Shown: positions 7,808 through 15,309 of the stretch, piece by piece
Layout of the letters: each line of letters begins with the position of its first letter
Position numbering within the stretch: the first letter of the stretch is position 1
From: Paracoccaceae bacterium
GTDB lineage: Bacteria; Pseudomonadota; Alphaproteobacteria; Rhodobacterales; Rhodobacteraceae
Assembly: GCA_024742835.1 (NCBI GenBank)
Contig: JANSXS010000032.1
Span: 1 to 37,398 of the forward strand
DNA: 37,398 bases
Direction of reading: 5' to 3'
The notes under the pieces: model-generated
What the model was told of the DNA's origin: nothing
The model's database searches: none
The model's input: the letters and a program-made list of their open reading frames with translations, nothing else
Program-made: the position numbers and the translations under genes

Positions 7808-8758
7808 TTACGTGGTGCGAGGCGCCGCCGCTCGACGTAACCTGTCATTGATAGCCAGCCCCAGGCCGGTCTGGGGTATGGGTGCGATCGCGATACCCTC
7901 TGGCGACATGGCATCCAGCGCGTGCAGGCTTGCGAACAAGTTGGCCGCGGCCTCTGTCAGGTTGGCGGATGGTGACAGGTTCATCGTACAGTCCATCGGA
8001 CCAAAGCCCAGAAACGCCTCGCCCGCATATGGCCGTATCACGTCAAGCCGCACCGGCGCTCCCGGCGCGTAATGCGACGCAAGCTGACCAGGAGCGGTGG
8101 GTGCGCCTTGCGTCAATGGTCGGGCCAATGGCTGCGCCAATACAGCCTCGATTGCCTCGGCGGAGAGCCCGCCGGGGCGCAATAAATGTGGTGCGCCGCT
8201 TAGACCCACGATGGTGGATTCGACCCCGACATCGCAAGCACCGCCATCGACAATGGCCTCTATCCTCCCTGAAAGACCCAAGGCAACGTGATCTGCCGTG
8301 GTCGGGCTGATGCGCCCGGACGGGTTGGCCGACGGTGCGGCGACAGGCCCCCCGAACGCCGCCAGCACCGCCCGCGCCACCGGATGGGCAGGTACACGTA
8401 CCGCCAGCGTCGGCAATTCAGCCGTCACAAGCGGCGATAGCCCTGTTCCGGCGCGCAGTGGAAGGACGAGTGTCAGCGGTCCGGGCCAGAAGACCTGCGC
8501 CAGCCGCTCTGCCTCCTTTGACCAAACGACCAGATCACGGGCATCGGCGGCGCTCGCCACATGCACGATCAGCGGGTTGAACCGTGGCCGGCCTTTTGCC
8601 TCGAAAATACGTGCAACGGCATGGTTGTTGTGCGCATCTGCGCCGAGACCATACACCGTTTCTGTCGGAAAAGCGACCAGACCACCATCCGCCAGTATCA
8701 TGGCCGCTGTGGCGTAGCCGTCTTTCGTGGCAAGCAAAAGGTTTGTGGAAGATGACAT
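7808..8758 (-). CDS. Threonylcarbamoyl-AMP synthase, Sua5 type
   Basis: The enzyme makes threonylcarbamoyl-AMP from threonine, bicarbonate and ATP for the t6A modification of ANN-decoding tRNAs. About 316 residues: an N-terminal YrdC domain with FPTETVYGLGADA, the basic KGRPRFNPLIVH nucleotide-binding segment, WPGPLTLVL, RVPAHPVA and SANPSGRISPT. A C-terminal Sua5 domain is introduced by SHYAPGAPV. The two-domain length separates it from short TsaC. The start is ambiguous: ATG at 8758 or GTG at 8770, neither with a strong Shine-Dalgarno. It converges on the IalB-like gene. Confidence 0.92.
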   Translation of the reverse strand: MSSSTNLLLATKDGYATAAMILADGGLVAFPTETVYGLGADAHNNHAVARIFEAKGRPRFNPLIVHVASAADARDLVVWSKEAERLAQVFWPGPLTLVLPLRAGTGLSPLVTAELPTLAVRVPAHPVARAVLAAFGGPVAAPSANPSGRISPTTADHVALGLSGRIEAIVDGGACDVGVESTIVGLSGAPHLLRPGGLSAEAIEAVLAQPLARPLTQGAPTAPGQLASHYAPGAPVRLDVIRPYAGEAFLGFGPMDCTMNLSPSANLTEAAANLFASLHALDAMSPEGIAIAPIPQTGLGLAINDRLRRAAAPRTT

Positions 8759-8961
8759 TGAGGCCTGCACGGTGCCTGTGGTTGCTGGACTTGCGCGGCG
8801 GAACGTACCGCGCGCGATCCTTACAGCGGAGCGTTGTCAAAGCCAAGCCGCCCCGGCGGCAAAACCATGTCACCTGCGACCATCCGGGGCGTGACAGCCC
8901 GGGAATAATCGGCTATCCCAGACCAGACTTCACGATCACTTGCGACATGAGGAACGGGATC

Positions 8962-9096
8962 ATGGCAGACCACAAGCACGGCGAAATGGATATCGAGGTT
9001 CAGGAAAAGACCTTTGATGGCTTTATGAAATGGGTGACCTACTCGTCCGTTGCCATTGTCGTCCTGTTGCTGTTCATCGCATTGGTCAACGGTTGA
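8962..9096 (+). CDS. aa3-type cytochrome c oxidase subunit IV
   Basis: This 44-residue peptide has a short polar N-terminus (MADHKHGEMDIEVQEKTFDG), then FMKWVTYSS and one membrane helix AIVVLLLFIALVNG. That is the pattern of bacterial aa3 oxidase subunit IV (PF07835), a single-helix subunit of the alphaproteobacterial terminal oxidase. The ATG at 8962 is preceded by GAGGAACGGGATC, a good ribosome binding site. The frame is open much further upstream, but that portion has no family similarity. The catalytic oxidase genes are not in the window, as is usual for this subunit. Confidence 0.88.
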   Translation: MADHKHGEMDIEVQEKTFDGFMKWVTYSSVAIVVLLLFIALVNG

Positions 9097-9146
9097 TCCG
9101 CCAGCGGGTCGGAACCGGGCACCGGCATTAGCCTGAAAGGCGGGCG

Positions 9147-9773
9147 ATGGGTTTTCGTGCGATCATGGTGGCAGGTCTTGCCGCCATCGCCCTTTCTGGT
9201 TGCGCCGCCGAACAGGTCTGGTCCCCCGATGACATGGTTGACCGCGAGGCCTATGTGCATGACGGGCCACCGCGCCTGACGATGTTCACGATGATAAATC
9301 GTGAGACGGGCAAGGGCGGGCACACGTCCTTGATGATCAACGGCTCGCAAAGGGTGATTTTTGATCCTGCGGGCAGTTTCAAACATGAAACCCTGCCAGA
9401 GCGGAACGATGTGGTTTTCGGGATCACGCCGCAGGTGGAGGATGTCTACGCCCGCTATCACGCCCGCAAGACGTGGTATGTGCGTATTCAGAGCCTTGAT
9501 GTGGATGCTGCAACCGCCGAACGCGCGCTTGCATTGGCGCAGACAAAGGGTCCGGTTCCACAGGCATTTTGTGCCAAGGCAACCTCGGAGATTCTGGCGG
9601 ACGTGTTTCCCGGTCAGATCTCGGGCACATTTTACCCGGTCCAGCTATCAGGGCAATTCGCGGAACTGCCCGGAGTGACCGAGCAGAACCTGTACGAGTA
9701 TGATAGCGACGACAATTCGAGGGTGCTTGCGCAATGGGATCCGAACGGGGTTACGGGTCGGACCACCAAGTGA
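9147..9773 (+). CDS. Lipoprotein with possible permuted papain-like (NlpC/P60-type) fold
   Basis: The 208-residue protein starts with a lipoprotein signal peptide ending in the lipobox LSGC, giving a lipid-anchored Cys19. The mature part has a GGHTSLMI segment near the middle and QAFCAKATSEIL further on. A His-first, Cys-later order with the Cys at the start of a helix is the layout of permuted NlpC/P60 proteins (YiiX/LRAT-like) and related DUF4105-type proteins. Such proteins are amidases or acyltransferases. No named family was recognised with certainty, so the enzymatic role is inference. It follows the oxidase subunit IV gene by 50 bases and converges on azlD. Confidence 0.6.
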   Translation: MGFRAIMVAGLAAIALSGCAAEQVWSPDDMVDREAYVHDGPPRLTMFTMINRETGKGGHTSLMINGSQRVIFDPAGSFKHETLPERNDVVFGITPQVEDVYARYHARKTWYVRIQSLDVDAATAERALALAQTKGPVPQAFCAKATSEILADVFPGQISGTFYPVQLSGQFAELPGVTEQNLYEYDSDDNSRVLAQWDPNGVTGRTTK

Positions 9774-9790
9774 TCCGCACGGCGCCGGGA

Positions 9791-10117
9791 TCATCCCAAC
9801 AAGTATAGCAGGATGTAAAGCGTCGCCGCACCGCTTAGAATCGCGCCGATCGCGTTCTTGAGCCACAGGCCAACAGCAAGCGTCACACCCGCCGCGATCA
9901 GCCGGGCGGGGTCTGGCACGCCGCCGGTGGCTGGCGGAAAGACCACCATGGGCGCAACAAGACCGGGCAATACCGCAACAGCGGTATATCGCAGGTGCCG
10001 CAGTATCCATGGCGGCAACGGGCGATCCCCGATCAGCCCCAGAAACACGAAGCGCAACAGAAAACTGCCCGCGCCAAGCGCAATGATCACCAGCCAGAGC
10101 CATCCGGTGTCGATCAT
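9791..10117 (-). CDS. azlD: AzlD-family small membrane protein
   Basis: AzlD is the small partner of AzlC in branched-chain amino acid export. The 108-residue protein has about four hydrophobic segments and the family-typical LRFVFLGLIGDRPLPPWILRH stretch (in part), where the Arg and Pro residues lie between helices 1 and 2. Its ATG at 10117 overlaps the azlC stop codon by 4 bases, so the pair is coupled. Substrate is inferred from the family only. Confidence 0.85.
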   Translation of the reverse strand: MIDTGWLWLVIIALGAGSFLLRFVFLGLIGDRPLPPWILRHLRYTAVAVLPGLVAPMVVFPPATGGVPDPARLIAAGVTLAVGLWLKNAIGAILSGAATLYILLYLLG

Positions 10118-10833
10118 GGCTGCCAGGCACCTTTTATTACCAGACGCCGCTCGATCTCGGCTCCGGTGATCATGCCGCACATACCGGCCACCAAAAGCCC
10201 CAGGTTGTAGGGTAGCCACGCCAGCAAAAGCGCCATGCCAACCGATACAAGCGCTGCCGCCACATGCGCACGCGTGCGCAACATCGGCGCGATGATCGCC
10301 AGAAAGGTGATCGGCACCGCGAAATCAAGCGCGAGCCAATCGGGGATCGACCCGCCCAGTTTGGCCCCGACAACCGTCAGGATGAACCAGAACGGGCAGA
10401 TCGGCGCGACCGTGCCCCAGAAATAGGCAAGGCGCTGCCGCAGCGTCCAATGCGGGTGCAGCTCATAGGCCAGGATCGAACAGCCATAGCTTTGATCGAC
10501 AAGAAAGTAGGACACCAGCGCCCGCTTCCACAGGGGTGCCTGCCCCAGATAGGGTGTCAGAGAGGCCGAATACATTGCCATGCGCAGATTGACCGCCAGT
10601 GCCGATGCCAGCACGATCAGCGTCGGCGCCTGATCCAGCATAAGCTGAAGCGCGGTAAGTTGTGCGGCCCCTGCGATGACCGCCACCGAGAAACCGAGCG
10701 CCTCTATCGCGTCCAGTCCTGCTTGCGTCGCCACGACCCCGAACAGCACGGCAAAAGGCCCCACCACCAGCAAAAAAGGCGCGGCATCCCTTACGCCTTT
10801 GAAGAAGATGGATTTCGTGGTTTCCGTCGTCAC
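10114..10833 (-). CDS. azlC: AzlC-family permease (branched-chain amino acid export)
   Basis: AzlC forms an inner-membrane exporter with AzlD, linked to leucine/isoleucine/valine or azaleucine efflux. The 239-residue protein carries the conserved GVRDAAPFLLVVGPFAVLFG first helix, GAAQLTALQLM, NLRMAMYSASL and the DQSYG motif. Translation appears to start at a GTG (10833) with only a weak ribosome binding site. It is divergent from fdhD, with 74 bases between the starts. Confidence 0.87.
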   Translation of the reverse strand: MTTETTKSIFFKGVRDAAPFLLVVGPFAVLFGVVATQAGLDAIEALGFSVAVIAGAAQLTALQLMLDQAPTLIVLASALAVNLRMAMYSASLTPYLGQAPLWKRALVSYFLVDQSYGCSILAYELHPHWTLRQRLAYFWGTVAPICPFWFILTVVGAKLGGSIPDWLALDFAVPITFLAIIAPMLRTRAHVAAALVSVGMALLLAWLPYNLGLLVAGMCGMITGAEIERRLVIKGAWQP

Positions 10834-10907
10834 GCCAAGGCCCTAGGTTACCGGCCTGAGAGACCGCGGATCGGCATCCGCCTACGCTTTTGTCCGGAGG
10901 ATTGCAA

Positions 10908-11789
10908 ATGTCGGAAGAACAGGATGCGGGCGACTATCTTATCGCGCCTAACCCCAAGGCCGGGCGGCTGACCCGCATGGTGACCGGCATCGACCACGAA
11001 GGACAAAGCATGGATTTGTCCGTCGTCGAAGAAAGGCCGCTCACGATCTTTCTCAATGGTCAGGAAATCGTCACGGCGATGACCATCGGGGACTACCCTG
11101 AATATCTGGCGCTTGGGTTTCTGCGCAATCAAGGCATGTTGCGTGATGGTGAAACCGTCAAGGGCGTGGATTATGACGAGGATCTGGAAACGGTTGTCGT
11201 GCGTACCGACGGGCAAACCACCTACGAGGAAAAGCTCAAGAAAAAGACCCGCACCAGCGGGTGTGCCGTGGGCACGGTCTTTGGCGACATGATGGAAGGG
11301 CTGGAGGATGCGCGCCTGCCCGATCTCGGCGTGAACACGTCCGATCTTTATAGCCTTGCCGCCAGGATCAACCGCACGCCCTCGCTGTATCTGGAGGCGG
11401 GGGCGATCCACGGCACGGTGCTGTGCCAGGGTGACCGGCCCCTTGTCTACATGGAGGATGTGGGCCGGCACAACGCGGTCGACAAGATCGCGGGATGGAT
11501 GTTGTCCGAAGGGGTCTCGCCAGATGACAAGCTGCTTTACACCACCGGGCGGCTGACCTCGGAAATGGTAATCAAGACGGCCTTGATGGGCATTCCCGCG
11601 CTTGCGTCGCGGTCAGGCTTTACCGCGTGGGGTGTAGAGATTGCACAGCAGGTTGGGCTTACCCTGATCGGGCGGATGCGGGGGCGGCGGTTTGTCTGCC
11701 TGTCGGGGGCCGAACGGCTGGTCTGGGATGCCGATCCTGCCGCCATCGAAGAAGAAGACCGCAAACATCGCCGAAAGAGCGCGTCATGA
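10908..11789 (+). CDS. fdhD: Formate dehydrogenase accessory sulfurtransferase FdhD
   Basis: FdhD carries sulfur from a cysteine desulfurase to the bis-MGD cofactor and makes formate dehydrogenase active. The 293-residue protein has family motifs EERPLTIFLNG, GDYPEYLALGFL, EDVGRHNAVDKIAGW, TTGRLTSEMV and SRSGFTAWGVEIA. The Cys motif is GC119AVG: C119 matches the first Cys of the CxxC motif (C121 in E. coli), but the second position is Gly. The ATG at 10908 follows GGAGG; an earlier in-frame start at 10890 is unlikely. It leads a four-gene Moco operon and overlaps mobA by 4 bases. Confidence 0.93.
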   Translation: MSEEQDAGDYLIAPNPKAGRLTRMVTGIDHEGQSMDLSVVEERPLTIFLNGQEIVTAMTIGDYPEYLALGFLRNQGMLRDGETVKGVDYDEDLETVVVRTDGQTTYEEKLKKKTRTSGCAVGTVFGDMMEGLEDARLPDLGVNTSDLYSLAARINRTPSLYLEAGAIHGTVLCQGDRPLVYMEDVGRHNAVDKIAGWMLSEGVSPDDKLLYTTGRLTSEMVIKTALMGIPALASRSGFTAWGVEIAQQVGLTLIGRMRGRRFVCLSGAERLVWDADPAAIEEEDRKHRRKSAS

Positions 11790-12430
11790 CCCGGCCCCTG
11801 GGTGTGATCCTAGCCGGTGGCCTGGCAACGCGCATGGGTGGCGGCGACAAGGGGCTTTTGTCGCTTGGCGATCGCACGATCCTGGATCACGTCATCGCGC
11901 GCCTTGCGCCGCAGGTCGCCGGCATGGCCCTGAATGCCAATGGGGATTCCGCCCGTTTCGCGGCCACGGGCTTGCCCGTTTTGCCAGATCCCATTGCCGG
12001 GCATCCCGGTCCGCTTGTCGGCGTGCTGGCCGGGCTTGACTGGGCCGCCGGGCAGGGCGCGCAGGCCATTGTCACGGTCGCCGCCGATACGCCGTTTTTC
12101 CCGCGCGACCTGGTGACATGCCTGCAAGGCGCGACACAGGACATGGCCGCGCCCCTTGCGCTTGCCGCGACGCCACGCAGCGAAGGTGAGCGCACCAAAT
12201 CCATGAGCCGGTCCGGCCTTGTCCGTCACCCCACATTCGGGCTCTGGCCGGTTGCGTTGCGGCATGATCTGCGCACTGCACTGGAGGATGGGCTGCGCAA
12301 GGTCGTGCTGTGGACGGAAAAACATGAGGGCCGCGAAGTGGTGTTCGACACCGGCGACGCGCCCTTTTTCAACGTCAACACCCCCGAGGATCTGATCCGG
12401 GCACAACAGATGGCAAAGGCGCAGGCATGA
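11786..12430 (+). CDS. mobA: Molybdenum cofactor guanylyltransferase MobA
   Basis: MobA transfers GMP from GTP to molybdopterin to make the MGD form of the cofactor used by DMSO-reductase-family enzymes such as formate dehydrogenase. The 214-residue protein begins VILAGGLATRMGGGDKGLL, the nucleotide-binding LAGGxxxRMGxxK motif. It has the PDPIAGHPGPLVGVLAGL and VAADTPFFP (metal-binding Asp) segments and a C-terminal FFNVNTPEDL. The start ATG at 11786 overlaps the fdhD stop by 4 bases, and its end overlaps mobB by 4 bases. Confidence 0.95.
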   Translation: MTRPLGVILAGGLATRMGGGDKGLLSLGDRTILDHVIARLAPQVAGMALNANGDSARFAATGLPVLPDPIAGHPGPLVGVLAGLDWAAGQGAQAIVTVAADTPFFPRDLVTCLQGATQDMAAPLALAATPRSEGERTKSMSRSGLVRHPTFGLWPVALRHDLRTALEDGLRKVVLWTEKHEGREVVFDTGDAPFFNVNTPEDLIRAQQMAKAQA

Positions 12431-12918
12431 GAGTTTACGGTGTGGTTGGCTGGAAGAACGCAGGCAAGACCGGCCTGATGGAACGGCTTGTCACCGAAAT
12501 CTGCGGACGTGGCATCACCGTATCCACCATCAAGCACGCGCATCACAGCTTTGACGTGGACCATCCCGGCAAGGACAGCCATCGACATCGGCAAGCTGGC
12601 GCGACAGAAGTGTTGCTTTCTTCGCGCAAGCGCTTTGCGCTCATGCACGAAATGAAAGGCGAGGCCGAACCGCCCCTGTCCGAGCTTCTGGGCAAACTGG
12701 CCCCGGTCGACCTGATCCTGATCGAAGGCTACAAGCGCGATACCCATCCCAAGGTCGAGGCGCATCGCGCTGAAACCGGCAATCCCCTTATCGCACCCGA
12801 GGATCAATCGATACGTGCGGTGGCCAGCGACTCGCTGCTCGATCTGGATCGCCCGGTTTTCGATCTCAACGACACCCGTGCGATTGCTGATTTCATATTG
12901 GCTGAGGTCGGGTTGTGA
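12427..12918 (+). CDS. mobB: Molybdopterin-guanine dinucleotide biosynthesis adaptor MobB
   Basis: MobB is a small GTP-binding protein that aids MobA in MGD formation but is not essential. The 163-residue protein has a P-loop GWKNAGKTGLMERL at about 8-21, then STIKHAHHSFDVDHPGKDSH (Switch/Walker B-like region with conserved Lys-His) and DLILIEGYK, all typical. The ATGA overlap with mobA and GTGA overlap with the next gene indicate tight coupling. Confidence 0.94.
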   Translation: MRVYGVVGWKNAGKTGLMERLVTEICGRGITVSTIKHAHHSFDVDHPGKDSHRHRQAGATEVLLSSRKRFALMHEMKGEAEPPLSELLGKLAPVDLILIEGYKRDTHPKVEAHRAETGNPLIAPEDQSIRAVASDSLLDLDRPVFDLNDTRAIADFILAEVGL

Positions 12919-15014
12919 CACGCTTTGACACCATCGCGATCGTGGACTGGTCAAGTGGCAAGGACACGGGCCCGACACCGCGCAAGGACGCGATCTGGCT
13001 GGGTGTGACGCGGGACGGGACCGATGCAGAGCCTCAATACATACGTAACCGCATGGAGGCCGAGGTCCGCCTTGCCGCGCTGATTGAACAAGAGCGCGCT
13101 GCGGGCCGTCGGCTGATGATCGGCTTTGACTTTCCTTTCGGCTTTCCTGACGGGTTCGCCAAGGGGCTGACCGGATCGACCGATCCGTTTGCCGTCTGGC
13201 ACTGGTTGGAAACCCACATCGAGGACAGCGCGCAGGGCAATAACCGGTTCGAGATCGCGGCCCGGATCAACGGGTGTTTTCCCGGCATTGGTCCGTTCTG
13301 GTTCAACGGTCTCAAGCAGGACATCCCCGGCCTGCCCCGCCGCGACACGCGCGAGGGCCACGGCGTGCCGGAAAAGCGCCGCTGCGACATTGCGGCCAAG
13401 GGGGCCTTTGCCTGCTGGCAGATGGGCGGCGCGGGCGCGGTCGGCGGACAGGTGCTGACCGGGCTGCCGGTTCTGCACCGCCTGCGCCAAAGCTTTGCCG
13501 GTCAGGTGGCGGTCTGGCCATTCGAGCCGCCCGCGGCCCCCGTCGTTTTCGCGGAAATCTGGCCCGGTCTGATCAATCCGGCGGTGAAAAAGGCCGAAGC
13601 GGCAGGCGGCATCCGCGACGCCCATCAGGTCCGCTTGCTGGCGCGTGCCCTGTCTGGCCTGTCCGAAACAGAACTGGCCGACATGCTGGATGTCAGCGCA
13701 CCGGAAGAAGGCTGGATCATGGGTCTCGGGCACGAGCCGCGCCTTGTCGAGGCCGCCCAGACCCTGCGCCCGCCGCCCTTGCGCAACGATTGTTTCGCCC
13801 TGCCCGCCGGCGTGGACTGGACCCCGGTGGACACCGCGCTCGACTTTCTGCGCGACCGGTTGCACCCGGTGGTGGCACCAGCGGAACTGCCGCTGGCCGA
13901 CTGCCTTGACCGTGTGCTTGCCGCGCCCGTCACCGCGCACCGCGCCAATCCCCCGCAGCCAAACACGGCGGTCGATGGATATGGCTTTGCCCATGCCAGT
14001 CTTGGCGAGGAGGATCAGGTGCTGCCTTTGGTGGAGGGGCGCGCGGCTGCCGGTGCGCCATATGGGGGGCACGTTCCCAAAGGGTGCGCGATCCGGGTTC
14101 TGACTGGTGCCGCCTTGCCAGAGGGCGTCGATACCGTGATCTTGCAAGAGGACGTCACCGTGGGCGCGGACCGAATTGCCTTTCGCGCAGGCGTCAAGCC
14201 GGGTGCCAACACCCGCCGCGCTGGTGAGGACGTGATGGCAGGCGACACCATCCTGTCGCCGGGCCGTGTTCTGACACCTGCCGATCTTGCCCTTGCCGCA
14301 GCCACGGGGCGCGCCTGTTTGCCCGTGCGCCACCGGCTTCGCGTTGCTGTTCTGTCCACTGGCGACGAATTGCGCGAGGCGGGTCAGGCCACCGGCGAAG
14401 GTCAGATATTCGATGCCAACCGCCCGCTGTTGCTGGGGCTGGCGCGGAAATTTGGCTATGCGCCCGTTGATCTGGGCCGGGTGCCGGATGACCGCGCCGC
14501 CCTTCGCGCGCTTCTTGATCAAGGCGCGGCACGGGCCGACGTGATCCTGACCTCCGGTGGGGCCTCTGCGGGCGACGAAGATCACGTCTCTGCCCTGCTC
14601 AACGAAACCGGTGCTATGGCGCAATGGCGCATCGCCGTCAAACCGGGCCGCCCGCTTGCGCTGGGCCTCTGGAACGGCACACCGGTTTTCGGCCTGCCCG
14701 GAAACCCGGTGGCGGCGATGGTCTGTACGCTGATCTTCGCGCGTCCCGCCATGCGTCTTCTGGCGGGCGAGGCATGGCGCGCGCCCCACGCGCTGACAGT
14801 GCCCGCCGCCTTCCACAAGGCCAAGAAACCGGGGCGCCGTGAATACCTGCGTGCGCGCTTGCGCGATGGACGTGCGGAGGTGTTCAAATCCGAAGGTTCC
14901 GGGCGCATCAGCGGTCTAAGCTGGGCCGAAGGGCTTGTGGAACTGCCTGACGGTGCGGCAACCATCGCTCCGGGCGATCCTGTCACCTACTTGCCGTTCG
15001 ACAGCTTCTATTGA
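12915..15014 (+). CDS. moeA: DUF429-like domain fused to molybdopterin molybdotransferase MoeA
   Basis: The 699-residue protein has two parts. Residues about 320-699 are MoeA, which inserts molybdate into adenylylated molybdopterin: VDGYGF near 353, LSTGDEL, GQIFDANRPLL, TSGGASAGDEDHV near 546-558 and FGLPGNPVAAM near 593. Residues 1 to about 300 start IAIVDWSSGKDTGPTPRKDA and contain MIGFDFPFGFPDGF and VVFAEIWPGL. This arrangement resembles DUF429/RNase H-like proteins (first-strand Asp, then IxxDxPxGxP), though the match is distant. MoeA alone is about 400 residues, so the fusion is real in frame. Translation starts at a GTG overlapping the mobB stop. The role of the N-terminal domain is unknown. 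Confidence 0.88.
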   Translation: MTRFDTIAIVDWSSGKDTGPTPRKDAIWLGVTRDGTDAEPQYIRNRMEAEVRLAALIEQERAAGRRLMIGFDFPFGFPDGFAKGLTGSTDPFAVWHWLETHIEDSAQGNNRFEIAARINGCFPGIGPFWFNGLKQDIPGLPRRDTREGHGVPEKRRCDIAAKGAFACWQMGGAGAVGGQVLTGLPVLHRLRQSFAGQVAVWPFEPPAAPVVFAEIWPGLINPAVKKAEAAGGIRDAHQVRLLARALSGLSETELADMLDVSAPEEGWIMGLGHEPRLVEAAQTLRPPPLRNDCFALPAGVDWTPVDTALDFLRDRLHPVVAPAELPLADCLDRVLAAPVTAHRANPPQPNTAVDGYGFAHASLGEEDQVLPLVEGRAAAGAPYGGHVPKGCAIRVLTGAALPEGVDTVILQEDVTVGADRIAFRAGVKPGANTRRAGEDVMAGDTILSPGRVLTPADLALAAATGRACLPVRHRLRVAVLSTGDELREAGQATGEGQIFDANRPLLLGLARKFGYAPVDLGRVPDDRAALRALLDQGAARADVILTSGGASAGDEDHVSALLNETGAMAQWRIAVKPGRPLALGLWNGTPVFGLPGNPVAAMVCTLIFARPAMRLLAGEAWRAPHALTVPAAFHKAKKPGRREYLRARLRDGRAEVFKSEGSGRISGLSWAEGLVELPDGAATIAPGDPVTYLPFDSFY

Positions 15015-15092
15015 CCCACACGCTGATTATGCCCGCCCTGACAGTGCGCAGATGAACGCGGAAACGGCTCTATCAAGGCATAGACTTTGGGC

Positions 15093-15121
15093 TTGCCCGA
15101 AAAGATGTCGCGCCTTATGTC
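15093..15121 (+). promoter_or_regulatory. Candidate promoter of the riboswitch-LuxE/LuxC operon
   Basis: TTGCCC (15093-15098) and TATGTC (15116-15121) have 17-base spacing and end about 10 bases before the aptamer. The match to a housekeeping promoter is moderate and untested. The 280-base non-coding stretch between moeA and the next gene otherwise holds only the aptamer. Confidence 0.3.
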
Positions 15122-15130
15122 ATGGGAAGA

Positions 15131-15249
15131 TCCATAGGGGAGCCTCGCTACAGAGGCTGAGAAATCGATAGGTCCGAAGGCATTATGCCAAAGGCCGGTG
15201 CGATGACCCTTTTAACCTGATCCGGATTATGCCGGCGGAGGAAATGGGA
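15131..15249 (+). ncRNA. TPP riboswitch heading the LuxE/LuxC/ABC/SDR operon
   Basis: Consensus blocks are in order: ATAGGGGAGCC (15134-15144), a P2 stem of GCCTC with GAGGC, CTGAGA just after it, a long P3 insertion, GACCCTTTTAACCTGATCCGG, and the closing GCCGGCGGAGGAAATGG. CCAT (15132-15135) can pair with ATGG (15244-15247) to close P1. The P3 arm is longer than in the first riboswitch, a common variation. The next gene starts 60 bases downstream on the same strand. This is a confident TPP aptamer, so TPP should repress the operon that follows. Confidence 0.93.
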
Positions 15250-15267
15250 TTTGCTTGAGGTGGCATT

Positions 15268-15304
15268 CGCATTCGACGCCTGCACCGGTTCCCAAGAGGA
15301 TGCG
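15268..15304 (+). promoter_or_regulatory. Possible Shine-Dalgarno sequestor of the LuxE-like gene
   Basis: CGCATTC (15268-15274) can pair with GGATGCG (15298-15304), which overlaps the AAGAGGA Shine-Dalgarno (15294-15300) of the LuxE-like gene, using one G-U pair. The stem is only 7 base pairs with a 23-base loop, so it is a weak candidate for the expression platform. Confidence 0.3.
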
Positions 15305-15309
15305 GACGC

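Noticed and set aside
10834..10907. Molybdenum-cofactor riboswitch upstream of fdhD
   Set aside because: The 74-base divergent region is too short and lacks recognisable aptamer sequence.
12951..14816. Long open frame of 621 codons on the minus strand
   Set aside because: It is antisense to the DUF429-MoeA fusion, has shadow-type composition rich in Arg, Gly and Gln, and resembles no family.
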